A stretch of 64,000 bases of DNA from a bacterium (GCA_017442645.1 JAFRZH010000022.1:62001-126000), one strand, 5' to 3'; shown: positions 44,417 to 56,742, numbered from the stretch's first letter. A program made the numbers and translations. The notes: generated from the sequence alone by a model not told the origin.

Positions 44417-45247
44417 ATGATGCAAAAAATTTGATATTCTTTATTATTGTTGTTTGTGTTGATAATAATGGGATGTGATTATAGTCCTCACAATAAAAAT
44501 ATTACTATGAATAATAATCTATGAATTTTTGATGATCATAATTTATGTGATAATGAAACATGAAAAGTTTTAAAATTACATCCCTTTGGTGAAAATCAAT
44601 GTGAAATGTATCCTTATGAAAATGAATGTGAAAAGCTTGCGGATGAATCACGAATGACATTAAAAAAGATGCAGGTAGACCCTTATGTACGCAATAGACA
44701 TTCTCTTTATTTTCTAAATGCTTTATATGATGTAGATGTTTATGAACTTTGAAACGAATTGTGAAATGATGGATATCAATATGAACCTCTATTGATTCAA
44801 GAATGACCTAGTAGAAACGATATTTATTTTGATTGGACTCCTTATCAAAAAGTATGGAATGAAACAAGTCATTCTCTCGAGTATTTAGAGGGGAATCTTT
44901 TGTTAACATGATATTTAGAAACTTATGAAGATTCAAAATGTATCTATTGTGATGAAGAAGAAAAGAAACAATATGGTAGTGTTGAGGTTTGGAGAATTTA
45001 TCCAGATGACTGAAATCCATATTGATGATTTATTTTATGATATACAGAAGGTAATTTAATTCTTACAGATTTCCCTCATAAGAGATTTGATCGAATTTAT
45101 ACGAATGATGGGTATAAAGAAACGGATCTTCGTAAAATTGCCAATGATGGGAAAATTCATACCTTCCATGTGATTTTAGATAATGGATGAAGGCAGGAAC
45201 GAGGATGGAATGGGTCAATGATTAGAGAATGGTGGTTGATAGAATAA
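44417..45247 (+). CDS. Lipoprotein of unknown function
   Basis: 276 residues from ATG 44417 (or 44420) to TAA 45245-45247. The signal peptide MMQKIGYSLLLLFVLIIMGC ends in a lipobox with Cys at residue 20. The mature part is acidic, with a CIYCDEEEKK motif and several Trp/Tyr-rich stretches (GSVEVWRIYPDDGNPYGGF; KIHTFHVILDNGG). Its first five residues already include UGA as Gly. No family was recognised. Standard-code gene finding would miss it entirely. Confidence 0.65.
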
Positions 45248-45308
45248 AAATTATCTGGTTTAATATTAATGGTGGTAATAGATTCTTCGTAATAACAATA
45301 AAAAAAAT

Positions 45309-45332
45309 AGGGACGACGGCTTGCCTCGTCCT
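45309..45332. repeat. Short palindromic repeat, copy 2
   Basis: AGGGACGACGGCTTGCCTCG followed by TCCT, the reverse complement of the element at 22225-22253 with about three differences. It is flanked by an A-run and a T-run (AAAAAAATAG and CTTTTTTCTT), so it may also act as a bidirectional terminator between convergent genes. Confidence 0.6.
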
Positions 45333-45359
45333 TTTTTCTTATTGTTCAGTTGTTAATCC

Positions 45360-45746
45360 CTACTTTAAAATTGATAAGTCAAAGTCTTCAGGAAAAAGTC
45401 ATTTTTTTATAAGTTCTTGAAGATATTCTGGAGTTAGTAATTCTTTAGCTCATTGTAAGGCTGATTTTAATGTTATTTTCCTTAGCATCTCATTTTTTAT
45501 GTTTTGTATGTCTTTAAGCCTTTGTATTAAATGTTCTTTTTTGATTTGTATTATTCCTGTTTCAAAATCTTGTTTGATTTTTTGCATTTCTGCTTGATAT
45601 TTTACTTGTTCCGCTTGTGCTTGTTCATTTAAGGCGTTCTCGAATGTTTTATATTGTTTTTCGCGAATTGCATTTTCTCTATCGTATTGAGTTTGTTGTT
45701 TTTGTAATTGTTTGTCACAATATTTTCTTAATTCTTCATTTGTCAT
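45360..45746 (-). CDS. Coiled-coil protein of 128 residues
   Basis: ATG 45746 to TAG 45360-45362. It begins MTNEELRKYCDKQLQKQQTQ and is a nearly continuous Gln/Glu/Lys-rich helix up to residue 95, then after a UGA-encoded Gly has a short ordered tail (LTPEYLQELIKKGLFPEDFD). The tail resembles the short helical modules in the gene at 24680. No membrane segment. Function unknown. Confidence 0.6.
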
Positions 45747-45931
45747 GTAGTTATCTCATACTAAAACTAAAAGTATTTGTATTATATATACTTGTTTTTA
45801 AGTCAAGATTAAAAAATCTAGATTTTTATATAAATAGTGTGTTTAAAAAATGCTTAAAAAAATTAAAATCTCTTGATATTTGTATAATATTTTTTACTAT
45901 ATGTCAATAGTTTTATTCTTTTTGTAAAAAA

Positions 45932-46243
45932 ATGGTTGCAAAAACGTATAGTCCTCTTTCGCTTGCTAAAAGCATTAGAGGGCAATGATTAACTGACGAT
46001 CAATTTACTTCTCTTTTTAGATTCTTCTTTCTTAATAGCTCCTTGGGGATTCAATTAGGTCAGTTATTGGATAATCCTCCACAAGAAGGACCAAAAAGAG
46101 ATATTATGGAAGAAATTGAGGAGCAATTGATGTTTTTATGATTGGATGATAATTGAATTAAAGGATTTAAAGTTTTCTTAAAAGATAAAACTTTAGCTTT
46201 TAAAAAAGAAGTTTTAAGAATTTTAGTTGAGAAAAAATTATAA
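45932..46243 (+). CDS. Small soluble protein of unknown function
   Basis: 103 residues from ATG 45932 (MVAKTYSPLSLAKSIRGQG) to TAA 46241-46243. UGA occurs at residue 19 and in LGLDDNGIKGFK. It is a mixed helical protein with FTSLFRFFFLNSSLGIQL and a basic C-terminal helix (KKEVLRILVEKKL). The spacer to trmD is 109 bases. No family was recognised. Confidence 0.55.
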
Positions 46244-46352
46244 TGTTTGGGTTTTTTATTATGTAATAAATTATTCCTAGCTTAATTTTATCCTTGATAA
46301 GGAGAATTATTTTATTATTTTAATGGTAAAGTTTATTATTTAAATTGGTACT

Positions 46353-47045
46353 ATGTTTTTTCATTTTATTTCTCTTTTCCCAGAGATTTATCAGTCTTTT
46401 TTAGAGACTTCTTTGCTGAAAAAAGCTCAAGAAAATCAGATTTTACAATTTGAGTGTATTAATCCAAGAAATTTTTGTCTTGATCAGCATCAGCAAATTG
46501 ATGACAAAATGTATGGAGGGGGAGCGGGAATGATTTTAAAGGCACAACCTCTCATTGACAGTATCAACGATTGTATCAAGAGAAATCATATCGAAGATTC
46601 AGATTTTAAGATTCTTTTTCTTTCTCCTTCTGAGAAAATCTTTGATCAGAAATATGCTTATTCTTATTCAAAAAAACAACATGTAATTTTTATCTCTGGA
46701 AGGTATGAGGGGATTGATCATCGTATGGAAGAATATTTGCAGGATCATTATCCGTTACAATTTGAAAAAATTTCTTTAGGGAGATTTATTCTGTTGTGAG
46801 GGGAAGTCGCAACAATGGTTTTGACTGAGGCTATTGCAAGATTAATCCCAGGAGTGATTAAAGAAGCGGAAAGTTGGCAGGAAGAAAGTTATTCACTTAA
46901 GGAAAATATGAAAAATTTAGAACCTCCACAATATACGAGACCTGATGAAGTATATGGCTATCGTGTTCCTGAAATTCTTTTAACAGGAAATGGAAAAGAG
47001 ATTCAGCAACGAAAAGAAGAAAAGACAAAAAAATCTGATGAATAA
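46353..47045 (+). CDS. trmD: tRNA (guanine37-N1)-methyltransferase
   Basis: Methylates G37 next to the anticodon and prevents frameshifting. 230 residues. It has FHFISLFPEIY at the start, DDKMYGGGAGMILKAQPL, the knot-forming LLFLSPSE, ISGRYEGIDHRMEEY and FILLGGEVATMVLTEAIARLIPGV, where UGA (46797-46799) is the first Gly of the conserved Gly-Gly-Glu. The length is normal (about 230-250). The C-terminus is low-complexity (KEEKTKKSDE) and carries a copy of the decamer. It overlaps the next gene by 8 bases (ATG 47038 within the end of trmD). Confidence 0.95.
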
Positions 47046-48059
47046 GATAGTTTTATTTATAATGAAGCGTATGAGTATTTTTGATTTATTTTCATCTGAT
47101 CCTCAAAAAAGAATTGAGGCGGATAGAGAATTAGGAGATTTGGAAAATAACATCCATGAAAGAACTTCTAAAATCTCTTTTGCGACTATTGTTTCTGTCT
47201 TTTTGTTTGTTCTTTTACCATTGTTTTCTATGCTGAAAATGGGAGTACAGGATTTTCGTACAATGGGATTTTTTCTGGTAATTGGGGAATTTTTGCTATT
47301 TTGGTTTCTAAATGGTTGCAACGGATTGCAAAGCCTCCCCAAAAAAACTTGGATACTTCAAATCAAACAGTTTTTCAAAATGATGAAGCAACAAAGACTT
47401 TTGAAGAATTACAATTTGAAACGAAACTTGAAACGATGAATATTCCTCAGGCTCCTAAAAAATCTTTTTTTTCTTTTCAGGACTCTTTTTTTGAAAAATT
47501 AGAGACTCCAGAAGGACATGTCAATGTTCGCAAATTTGCATTGGCTCTCTTGAGATTTTTATGATGTATGGTGTTTTTTTGGATTATTTGTGAAGTATTT
47601 AGAGAACTCTTAGTGCATTATGTCTCTTTTTTTCTCCAGCATCGAGAATTTTTGTGAACTTATGCAGAGATGGTTACTGATTTGCTTATTTGGTTGGTTT
47701 GTATCGCTCTGAGTTTCTTTATCGCGAAAACTGCTTTTCAAGAAGCTCATGATGAAAAACATTTCCCTTTGGATAGATATCCTTTTGATATTTCAGGTTT
47801 TTTGGAATTAAGCTGTTGCTTGTTTGTTCCGATGTTTATTTTTTTAACGGAAGTGTTACCAAATTTTTGGAAAGATTCTAAAATAGAAAAACGATGAGAA
47901 ATATTTTTATCTAATTATCTTTATGTAATTTTGTGAGCGATTTTCCTCTCTTGTTTGATTGCTTTTCTCCGTGTCAGACCTCGTAAAAGAAAAGTAAATA
48001 TTGCTAAAAAATCTTCTGATTCTCAAAATGAGCTATCCACAGTGAAAGAAGGAAAATAA
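47038..48059 (+). CDS. Polytopic membrane protein interrupted by a frameshift
   Basis: Two frames share one protein. Frame A, from ATG 47038 (or 47071, MSIFDLFSSDPQKR), gives a cytoplasmic start and two membrane spans up to about 47275. Frame B, open from there to TAA 48057-48059, carries a Thr/Glu-rich linker and three or four further spans (LLIWLVCIALSFFIAK; ELSCCLFVPMFIFLTE) but has no start. Adding one T to the run of six T at 47269-47274 would join them smoothly (MGFFSGNWGIFAILVSKW). Either a sequencing or assembly error or a real mutation. The UGA codons in frame B are Gly. Function unknown; downstream of trmD. Confidence 0.55.
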
Positions 48060-48135
48060 TTTGGTTGAAAATCAGATTTTTGATTTTTTTTCTTTTTTGG
48101 TGTATAATTAAGGGATTTAGTTTTTAAAAGAAACA

Positions 48136-48576
48136 ATGAAAGTCGTTTTCCCACAGAATGTTGATAAAAGTCTTTTATGAGGACTTCAAATTTCGATTGG
48201 ATCTTTTTCTATTTCTTTGATTCAGCTTTTTGTGATGGCGGTGGGAATTATGTTTTGAGTATTGAGTTTTAGTACTTGTTCAAAAGCTTGAGCTAAGGTT
48301 CTTTGAGTGGTTTTGGCGATTGTTATTATTGGAATTTTCGCTGTTATTTGCTTTTTTAAATGTTCAGAACTTTGATTGCCTGCATTTATTGCAAAAAAAA
48401 TTAAAGATGGGTATTTCGATACGACGGAAAAATTTCAGGTAAATTATCCAAAATATTATCCAACTGATATTTTGATCAAAAAATCTCATCAAGAAAAAGG
48501 TAAACAAAAAATTGAGATTAAAAGTGGAATTGATTTGACCAATCTTCAGAAAATGGAAGATGATAGTATTCTTTAA
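48136..48576 (+). CDS. Small two-span membrane protein, PrgI-like
   Basis: 146 residues from ATG 48136. It begins MKVVFPQNVDKSLLGGLQIS and has two hydrophobic segments (IQLFVMAVGIMFGVLSF and VVLAIVIIGIFAVICFF) followed by a soluble tail. The short N-terminus before two spans and the tail recall PrgI-family proteins of type IV secretion-like systems in CPR bacteria. That match is by shape and not by a signature, so it is tentative. Terminator follows. Confidence 0.5.
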
Positions 48577-48589
48577 AAGAAATTTTACA

Positions 48590-48624
48590 AAAAATCTGAC
48601 TCTCCGATGAAGAATCAGACTTTT
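48590..48624. terminator. Bidirectional terminator, near copy of the one at 22376
   Basis: AAAAATCTGACTC on the left and GAATCAGACTTTT on the right around TCCGATGA. It sits between convergent genes ending at 48576 and 48626. Both arms are copies of the decamer. Confidence 0.8.
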
Positions 48625-48625
48625 C

Positions 48626-49378
48626 TTACTCTTCAAAATTTTTCTGCCAATCGACGAAAAATTCCGGAAAAGAATCAATAGAATGGAGTTTCAAAGGATG
48701 AACACTTTTGAGCACAAACATTTTGATATTTCCCACAAAACTGAAAGTCGAGATCGTATCTCCCAAAATTCTGTAAGTCGTAATTTTTTCTGTCCAATCT
48801 TTCCCAAAAACCGTATCTTGAATCATCGAAAGAATGGATTTTGTCGGAGCAGATCAAGGATTGAAAACGATACAACGTTCCACTTCTCTATGCTTGGAAA
48901 CGATATACGAAATCGTTCCTCCCAAAGAATGTCCAGAAATCCATTTTTGTTGAGTCGGGTATTTCATATTCACAGCATCGAAAAGATCCAAAGATTCTTT
49001 CACTCTCGAATCCATCGCATTAACTCCAAGAACGATCTGAATATCGCTAATCAAATCTTTCGTATTTTTAAAATCCGTTCCTCTATAACAAATCATCACT
49101 CTTGGTTCTGAAAAATGAGTATAAACCGCATGACGCAGTCCATTAAATTCTTCATCAAGTTTCCGGTCTCCTACCACTCTTTTACGAGTTTCGGGAGCTT
49201 CATAACTTTCTTGAACGAGAGTTACCACTTGATTATCAAATTTCTGAATAATATCTTTGTGAAAGGGCTTATTTCAGAGAATTTTCGCATAGACATCGAT
49301 TGCCTTATTGATCAATTTCTGAGAAAAAGAGACTTTTTCAGGTTCTTCATTTTGTTGTGGAATAAGAGGTTCTACCAT
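48626..49378 (-). CDS. Class 3 lipase-like alpha/beta hydrolase
   Basis: 250 residues from ATG 49378 to the stop at 48626. It has the lipase_3 pattern: RVMICYRGTDFKNTKDLISDIQ (oxyanion region), then KWISGHSLGGTISYIVSKH with the nucleophile Ser at about residue 148, and ERCIVFNPGSAPT after it, in which one Gly is UGA. Asp and His of the triad probably are in LGDTIS and LKLHSID. No signal peptide is seen, so it may act in the cytoplasm or be exported another way. Its ATG overlaps the stop of the upstream gene by one base. Confidence 0.82.
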
Positions 49379-50169
49379 TATGCTTGAGTTACAAGAGATA
49401 AAAAGGGAGAAGTCTGAAGAAATTGTAAGGTCTTCTGGGTTAATTCAGCTTTTTCATCTTCTGTTAAAGGTTTATCTTTTTTGAGAAAAGTTTTGGAATC
49501 TTTGTGAATCGTCTGATAAAAATAGAAACAGTTTCCCGTATAAGCAATTTTTTCGATGTAAACTCCTGAAAGTTCTGGGAAGAATGCGATCAAATTGTCC
49601 GTCAACATTCATAAATCAGCTTCTTGAGTATAATTGATCGAGAATCCCTTGTAGGTTTTTGAACTTTTTTTAAAGACAGAGAAAAGATATTGAGCAGTTC
49701 TCCACATTGAAAAAAGAAGCATCAAAACAATTCCAATCACATTGATCCATAATAATACTTCTCCAAATTTTCCTGCTAATCCTAGTAAACACACGAAAAA
49801 TAAAAATCCTCCCCATTGCCAAAAAGGAAAATTTTTGATATAAGAGAAAATCCCGTTTTTGATACGATCGGTTGCGTCTTTCAGATCCATAGACCAAGAA
49901 TTACTTACAACTTGAAGAGGATTTAAAAGTCCTACTTGATATACCATAGCATGACCTTGTTCCTCATGATCCATATCATACGAAATTACTTCTCCTCCTT
50001 TGATAAAATACGTTTCTTCAACGAGCTGAAACGAATATTTTACATACAAATCGATACTTGTCGTCGGAAAAAATCCGAAACTTTTGAGCAACTCTTTCTG
50101 TTGATCGAAAAAGACCTGTGAAGGCGAAAATTGTAAAGGACTTGGTTTATATCCACTCGTAATGGGCAT
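49378..50169 (-). CDS. Membrane protein encoded with the lipase
   Basis: 263 residues from ATG 50169 (MPITSGYKPSPLQFS) to TAA 49378-49380; an upstream ATG at 50220 is open but less likely. A soluble N-terminal part of about 110 residues is followed by two membrane spans (GGFLFFVCLLGLAGKFGEV and INVIGIVLMLLFSMW) and a C-terminal soluble part. One UGA links the two pieces. It is translationally coupled to the lipase (TAATG overlap), so the two probably form a complex or share a pathway. Confidence 0.65.
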
Positions 50170-50336
50170 GATTTTTATCGAGAAATAAAAGATACTTAAG
50201 TATAATCTTTGAATTTTCAAAAAGCAAAAAGAAAAAAAGTCTGACTTTCAAGAAGATTGATATCAAAAAAAGAAATTATTTTTACACTTGACTTTGTATT
50301 TATTTTTGATATAAAATAAAAGGTTTTATATTTTTG

Positions 50337-52049
50337 ATGTATAGCTATATGGAAGCAACGCGTACTTTGTCAGAATTTTTAGCAAAAATCCCTCAAGAAT
50401 CTCTTCTTTATAAGATTCTTTATAATTATAAAATTGCTCTTTATACTGCATTTCAGCAGACTCTTTTGGAACATCCCGATGCTTATCAGAAAGTGAAAAC
50501 TGATTCATCTATGGATAGAGAAGGAGAAGAAACTCCATGGAAAGAAATAGATTCTCAATCTTTTTATCGAAAACAAGCTAGTACGGTTTTTAACGTATTG
50601 GAAAATTTATTCGATAAGCGAAATAAATGAAGTTTGATGGACATTGATATTAATTCTCCAGAGGATATGAATCAATTATATGACATGGTAAATAAACAAC
50701 GATGTCTGGTTCAAGGACATAAAAAAAACATTGAAAAAGGATCTTTAAAGACAATTTTCCCTTATTATCAACATTATTATACTAAGAATGCAAGACTTTA
50801 TTGTGATGCTCTTAAGATCCCTTTTAGGGGAGGATTTTCTTATGGAACTGTAAAAATGTTAAGAAATTGGTATTTGATTGATCAGTATGTCAAAAAATAT
50901 CAGCTTTCAAAACAGGAGGATATTAATTTATATTCCTTGAATCATGAAGTTCAAGAGAAAAAAACTAATATTGTTTTAACGAATGATGATCTTGCTTCTT
51001 ATTTTGAGGGGTATGGTCATTTAGAGGAACAATTTGATAAAATAAAAGACTTTATTCAATCTTCTAAAGATAAGGATTTGAATACTCTTATGAATAGTCC
51101 TTTTATCTGTCAAAAGAAAGGAATAAACCCATTTGTTATGAAGTTATATTCTGAAAATTATACGAATGAGGCTATTTGGAAGTATAAATCTTCTTTGATG
51201 AAGGATTTGTGGCAAGAAATGAAAGAATATGGATATGGTAAAGAGAATTTTAAAAACTATCCTTGATATTCTTCCTTCTTTTCTTGAGATGAAACTCCTT
51301 ATACAGAGGAAGATTTTGTGAAGTTTGTAGAGGGGGAAGAAGATCTTACTGATGAAGAAAAGCAAGAAGTGTTTGAAAAAGTTGTTGCTGCTAACTTGAA
51401 TTCAACTTGATTGTCTCAATTAGAGATCATTGATTATCGTAATCAGAAAGAAGCAGAAAAACAAGCGAAAGCAAAAACTGAAGAACAAAAACGAAATCAA
51501 AAGAAACAGGTAATCAAAGAATGGTTATCAGGTAATGAGGTAAATTTACAAGATCTGTTAGTAGTTTGAACAGCGTACCGAAGAGATTGGAAAGGGGTAT
51601 TAAATATTCCTCATGCTATTACTTATGAGGATTTTCAGAGGTATCAAAGAGAATGTCCTCAAGAATCTTTCAATACTCTTCAAGAATCTTTTGTTGTTCC
51701 ATCAATTTGATGAGAAGAGGATTCTCTAGAAAAAGATGATGCTTTAGGTAATGAAAGCTTTTTTAGGTATATTGCTCAAAAAGAACTTCGATGTATTTCA
51801 GATTTAAAATCTTTATCAAAATCTACTAAAAAATGGACTTCTACTGATTGGCAAGCGCTTAAAGAGAAGTTTGATGATTTTACAAATGATGCTGATATTC
51901 TCAATCAGAAACTGATTAAAACTCAAAATAAAGATCTTGAACGTTGTTCTGATTATATTTTCCCTCTTACTTGAAAAATTGCTTTATTTGTTGATCAAAA
52001 AGATGGGAAGTATATCGTGGTTTGAATCACCGATCAATATACAAAATAG
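50337..52049 (+). CDS. Large soluble protein of unknown function
   Basis: 570 residues from ATG 50337 to TAG 52047-52049, crossing several UGA codons. It is mostly helical and charged, Tyr/Lys/Glu-rich, with a Lys/Gln/Glu-rich probable coiled coil around residues 375-405 (EAEKQAKAKTEEQKRNQKKQ) and a C-terminal strand pair (KIALFVDQKDGKYIVVGITD). No membrane span and no recognised family. The following small gene starts 18 bases later. Confidence 0.6.
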
Positions 52050-52066
52050 TTTATCTTATTTTACTG

Positions 52067-52603
52067 ATGCTACTTGATGATAATTTAAATTCTTATGATA
52101 ACGATGATCCTAAAGAAAAATGTGAAAATTCTTTTTCTTCGTTATCGAACTTATTTGAAAATCAGACTTTTCAAACTTTTTTTGAGGTTCCGTCTTATGT
52201 TTCTTCTTCGCAAAAAGCCAAGCAGTTAACGGAAAGATTTGATATTATAAGAGATGCATATTTCCCTTATCTTTCTTTTAGAAATCAAAAACTTTTTGTC
52301 AAGCAACTTACAGAATGAATTCGTGTTTTTAGAAAAAAAGAAGATACTTCTTATTCGAGTTTTGAGCAAAGTTTTGATGTTTTTTTGGATAAAATTGTAG
52401 AATATCAGTTGAAAAAAGAATATAGAACGAATTTACCCTATAAAACTTTTAAAATTGGGGGAGCAAGAATTTTAGTCTTTTATAATCCTTATCAAAAAAA
52501 GTGGTTGATTGAGGGAATTTTTTCTCATACACATTATCTTTCTATTATTTATCATCGTGTTGCGATGGATAGTTTTGATACGTGATGGTGGAAAATGTAT
52601 TAA
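52067..52603 (+). CDS. Soluble protein following the 570-residue gene
   Basis: 178 residues from ATG 52067 (MLLDDNLNSYDNDDPKEK) to TAA 52601-52603. A helical N-terminal half (FEVPSYVSSSQKAKQL) is followed by a strand-rich end with KTFKIGGARILVFYNP and KKWLIEGIFSHTHYLSII, which has the look of a small RelE-like or nuclease-like sheet, but no catalytic signature can be named. Likely co-transcribed with the gene before it. Function unknown. Confidence 0.6.
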
Positions 52604-52695
52604 TTTTTTAGAATTCAATCTTTAGACTAAATCTTTCTTGAAAAACTGAATCTAAATCGTACAATGAACATACTTTTATTTATCATTGGAATGTG

Positions 52696-54177
<1,482 letters not shown>

Positions 54178-54203
54178 TCATTCTTTATTTTTTTATTATC
54201 TCT

Positions 54204-55367
54204 ATGAAAAAAGTACTTTTTAGTTTTATTGCTTTTTTGGGGCTTAGTTTGTGATGGAGTTTTGCAAAGGATTTGCCTAAGTTGATTATGTTTTATGGAG
54301 AGACTTGTCCTCATTGTAAAGCAGAGGAGTGATATTTGGAATCTCTCAAAGATACGTATGATTTTGAAATTCAGGGGTATGAAGTGTATTATGATAAAGC
54401 TAATCAAGAAAAAATGCAATCCATGGGAGAAGCTTTGGGGACGGTTTTCAATGGAGTACCTGTAATTATTATGGGAGGAGAGTATTTTATGGGAGCAAAT
54501 TATGATAAAACGGTAGATTTACTTGAAAAATATGCTATCAAAAAGGGAGAAAATTCTGAATGTACTCCAGAAACAGATCAGGTAACTCCGAATCTCAATC
54601 CTATCGTCGATTGTACTGATGAAACAACAGGACAAAATCAGACTCTTACTCTTTTTGGAAAAGAAATTAGCCTAAAAGGAGTGGGGCCTGTTCTCTTTGG
54701 GATTCTTCTCGGTTTTGCGGATGGAATCAATCCTTGTATGTTTGGAGTGCTTATTTTTTTGCTTACGTATTTGGTTTCTATTGGATCAAAGAAAAAGGTT
54801 TTGTATTCGGGGCTTATTTTTGCTATTACGACGTTTTTCCTTTATAGTGCGTTGATGTATGGTATGCATAAGCTTATTTTTTCAACGCAAGTTTTCCTTC
54901 CTTATATTGCAACGATCAAATATATTATTTGAGGTTTAGCAATTTTGCTTGGACTTTTGGAAATTAAAGATTTTTTCCGATATGGAAAGGGAGTTTCTCT
55001 TGTTATCCCAAAACGAGCAAAACCAACTTTGGAATATATTACGAAAAAAGGAACGTATATGAGTGCTTTTATTTTGGCGGTATTATCTACCTTTGTAGAA
55101 CTTCCTTGTACAATTGGAATTCCTCTTGCGTATGTGGGGGCAGTAGGTGCTGAGGTTAATATTTTTGCTGCTTTAGGAATTTATAATTTCTTTTTTATCC
55201 TTCCGCTTCTTGTGATTATTTTGGGAATTTATTATGGAATTTCAGCTTTTAAAACGAAAGAGGGGGATCTTGCTATCAATCAAGTAAGTAATAAAAAAAT
55301 TATGAGATTGGTTGCGGGAATTATTCTTCTTACGTTGGGAGTGCTTTTCTTTACGAAGGTATTGTAG
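54204..55367 (+). CDS. Thioredoxin-like domain fused to a CcdA/DsbD-type membrane domain
   Basis: 387 residues from ATG 54204. It has a signal peptide (KKVLFSFIAFLGLSLGWSFA), then a glutaredoxin/thioredoxin-like domain with the active-site CPHC at about residue 36-39 (FYGETCPHCKAEEG). From about residue 155 there is a six-span membrane part whose first span reads GFADGINPCMFGVLIFLLTY, with the Asn-Pro-Cys of CcdA proteins, and a second membrane Cys in VELPCTIGIPLAY. It could move reducing power from the cytoplasm to the outside, as DsbD does, but with the soluble domain first. Terminator follows. Confidence 0.85.
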
Positions 55368-55388
55368 AAAAATCAAAAAAAAATAAAA

Positions 55389-55410
55389 AGTTTGCATTTT
55401 ATTGCAAATT
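55389..55410 (+). terminator. Terminator hairpin after the CcdA-like gene
   Basis: TTTGCA (55391-55396) and TGCAAA (55403-55408) with a six-base loop, then TTTTTTATT. It is near-identical in its core to the hairpin 40 bases further on. Confidence 0.65.
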
Positions 55411-55428
55411 TTTTATTAAACTGAGAAA

Positions 55429-55450
55429 AATTTGCATTTCAGTGCAAAAA
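55429..55450 (+). promoter_or_regulatory. Palindrome upstream of the AAA_14 ATPase, possible operator
   Basis: TTTGCA (55431-55436), TTTCAG, TGCAAA (55443-55448). It is 36 bases before the ATPase start, and repeats the core of the previous hairpin with the same spacing. Such a position would suit an operator bound by the ATPase's own DNA-binding domain, though a second terminator is also possible. Confidence 0.4.
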
Positions 55451-55485
55451 AAATATTATTGAGGTAGTTTTTTATTTTTCTCTTT

Positions 55486-56676
55486 ATGGTTATGATTATA
55501 AGAAGTACTTATTTAGAACAGCTTAAAAAATGGAAAGATAAAAAGTTAATAAAGGTTGTCACTGGGATTAGAAGATGTGGTAAATCTACATTATTTCAAC
55601 TGTATATTGATTATCTTAAAGAAAGTGGAGTCCCTGAAGATCATATTATTTTTCTTAATTTGGAATCTTTAGATTATCATTTTCATGATTATCAAGAACT
55701 ATATGATTTTATTAATGCGAAAATCATTGATAACAAGAAGTACTATATTTTCTTGGATGAGGTTCAGAATATTCCTCTTTTTGAAAAAGTAGTAGATGCA
55801 CTCTATATTAAGGAAAATGTTGATGAATATATAACTTGATCAAATGCTTATTTATTATCATGAGAATTAGCAACGTTATTGTCTTGAAGATATGTCGAGA
55901 TTATGATGTATCCTCTTTCTTTCAAAGAATATGCTGATTTTTATCAGGTTCCAGGAGATGAAAAACTTTATCTTCAATATATCCAAACAAGTTCTTTCCC
56001 CTATACTTTGTTTTTATCGAGTCAAGAAGAGATAGAACATTATTTAGAAGGAATTTATAATACGATTCTGGTAAAAGATATTGCTCAAAGAAATGCTTTG
56101 TGAGATTTAGGGAAACTTCGTAGTATAGTAGAATTTATGTTTTCAAGCATTGGAAATCTTTTATCAATTAAAAAAATTGCTGATACTTTGACTTCAAATG
56201 GAAGAAAAATATCAATTCACACTGTAGAGAATTATTTGGAATTTTTAACTCAGAGTTTTATTTTTACCAAAGTTCCAAGATATGATATTAAAGGAAAACA
56301 ATATTTACAAACGGGAGATAAATATTATGCAACGGATATTGGTATGAGATATGCGGTTTTAGGAAGGAAAAATCTTGATTTATGATCTGTTCTTGAAAAT
56401 ATTGTCTTTTTAGAACTTAAAAGAAGATGATACAAGGTTTTTGTTGGAAAATTAGCAGATAAAGAAGTAGATTTTATCGCAGAAAATATGCACGAAACAT
56501 TGTATATTCAAGTATCTTATACTGTGAGAGATGAAAATACATTAAAAAGAGAACTTTTACCACTTCAATCTCTGAACAATCATTATCCAAAAATCCTTCT
56601 TACGATGGATCTTGATCCTCAAACGGATTATGATGGTATTCAAAAAATCAATGTTTTAGATTGGTTAATGAAATAA
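55486..56676 (+). CDS. AAA_14/DUF4143 family ATPase
   Basis: 396 residues, from ATG 55486 (or 55492, MIIRSTYLEQLKKWKD). It has Walker A VTGIRRCGKSTL, Walker B YIFLDEVQNI, TGSNAYLLSGELATLLSGR with UGA supplying glycines, the conserved YPLSFKEYADF, a winged-helix-like middle (SIKKIADTLTSNGRKISIHT) and the DUF4143 end with a nuclease-like fold (FLELKRRGYKVFVGK; EVDFIAEN). The role of this widespread family is unclear. A pair of palindromes precedes it. Confidence 0.9.
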
Positions 56677-56714
56677 AAGGAGGACGTCAAGAAGCAAAAA
56701 AATATTCAAAAAAA

Positions 56715-56734
56715 GGGCACCAAGAATGGTGTCC
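56715..56734. terminator. Hairpin between convergent genes
   Basis: GGGCACCA (56715-56722), loop AGAA, TGGTGTCC (56727-56734), flanked by A-run and TTATTTTTTT. It ends the AAA_14 gene and may serve the giant gene on the other strand too. Confidence 0.75.
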
Positions 56735-56742
56735 TTATTTTT

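Noticed and set aside
48683..49111. 142-residue open frame on the plus strand
   Set aside because: It is opposite the lipase, which has GHSLGG and a coherent fold; the plus frame is Arg/Phe/Ser-rich and shadow-like.
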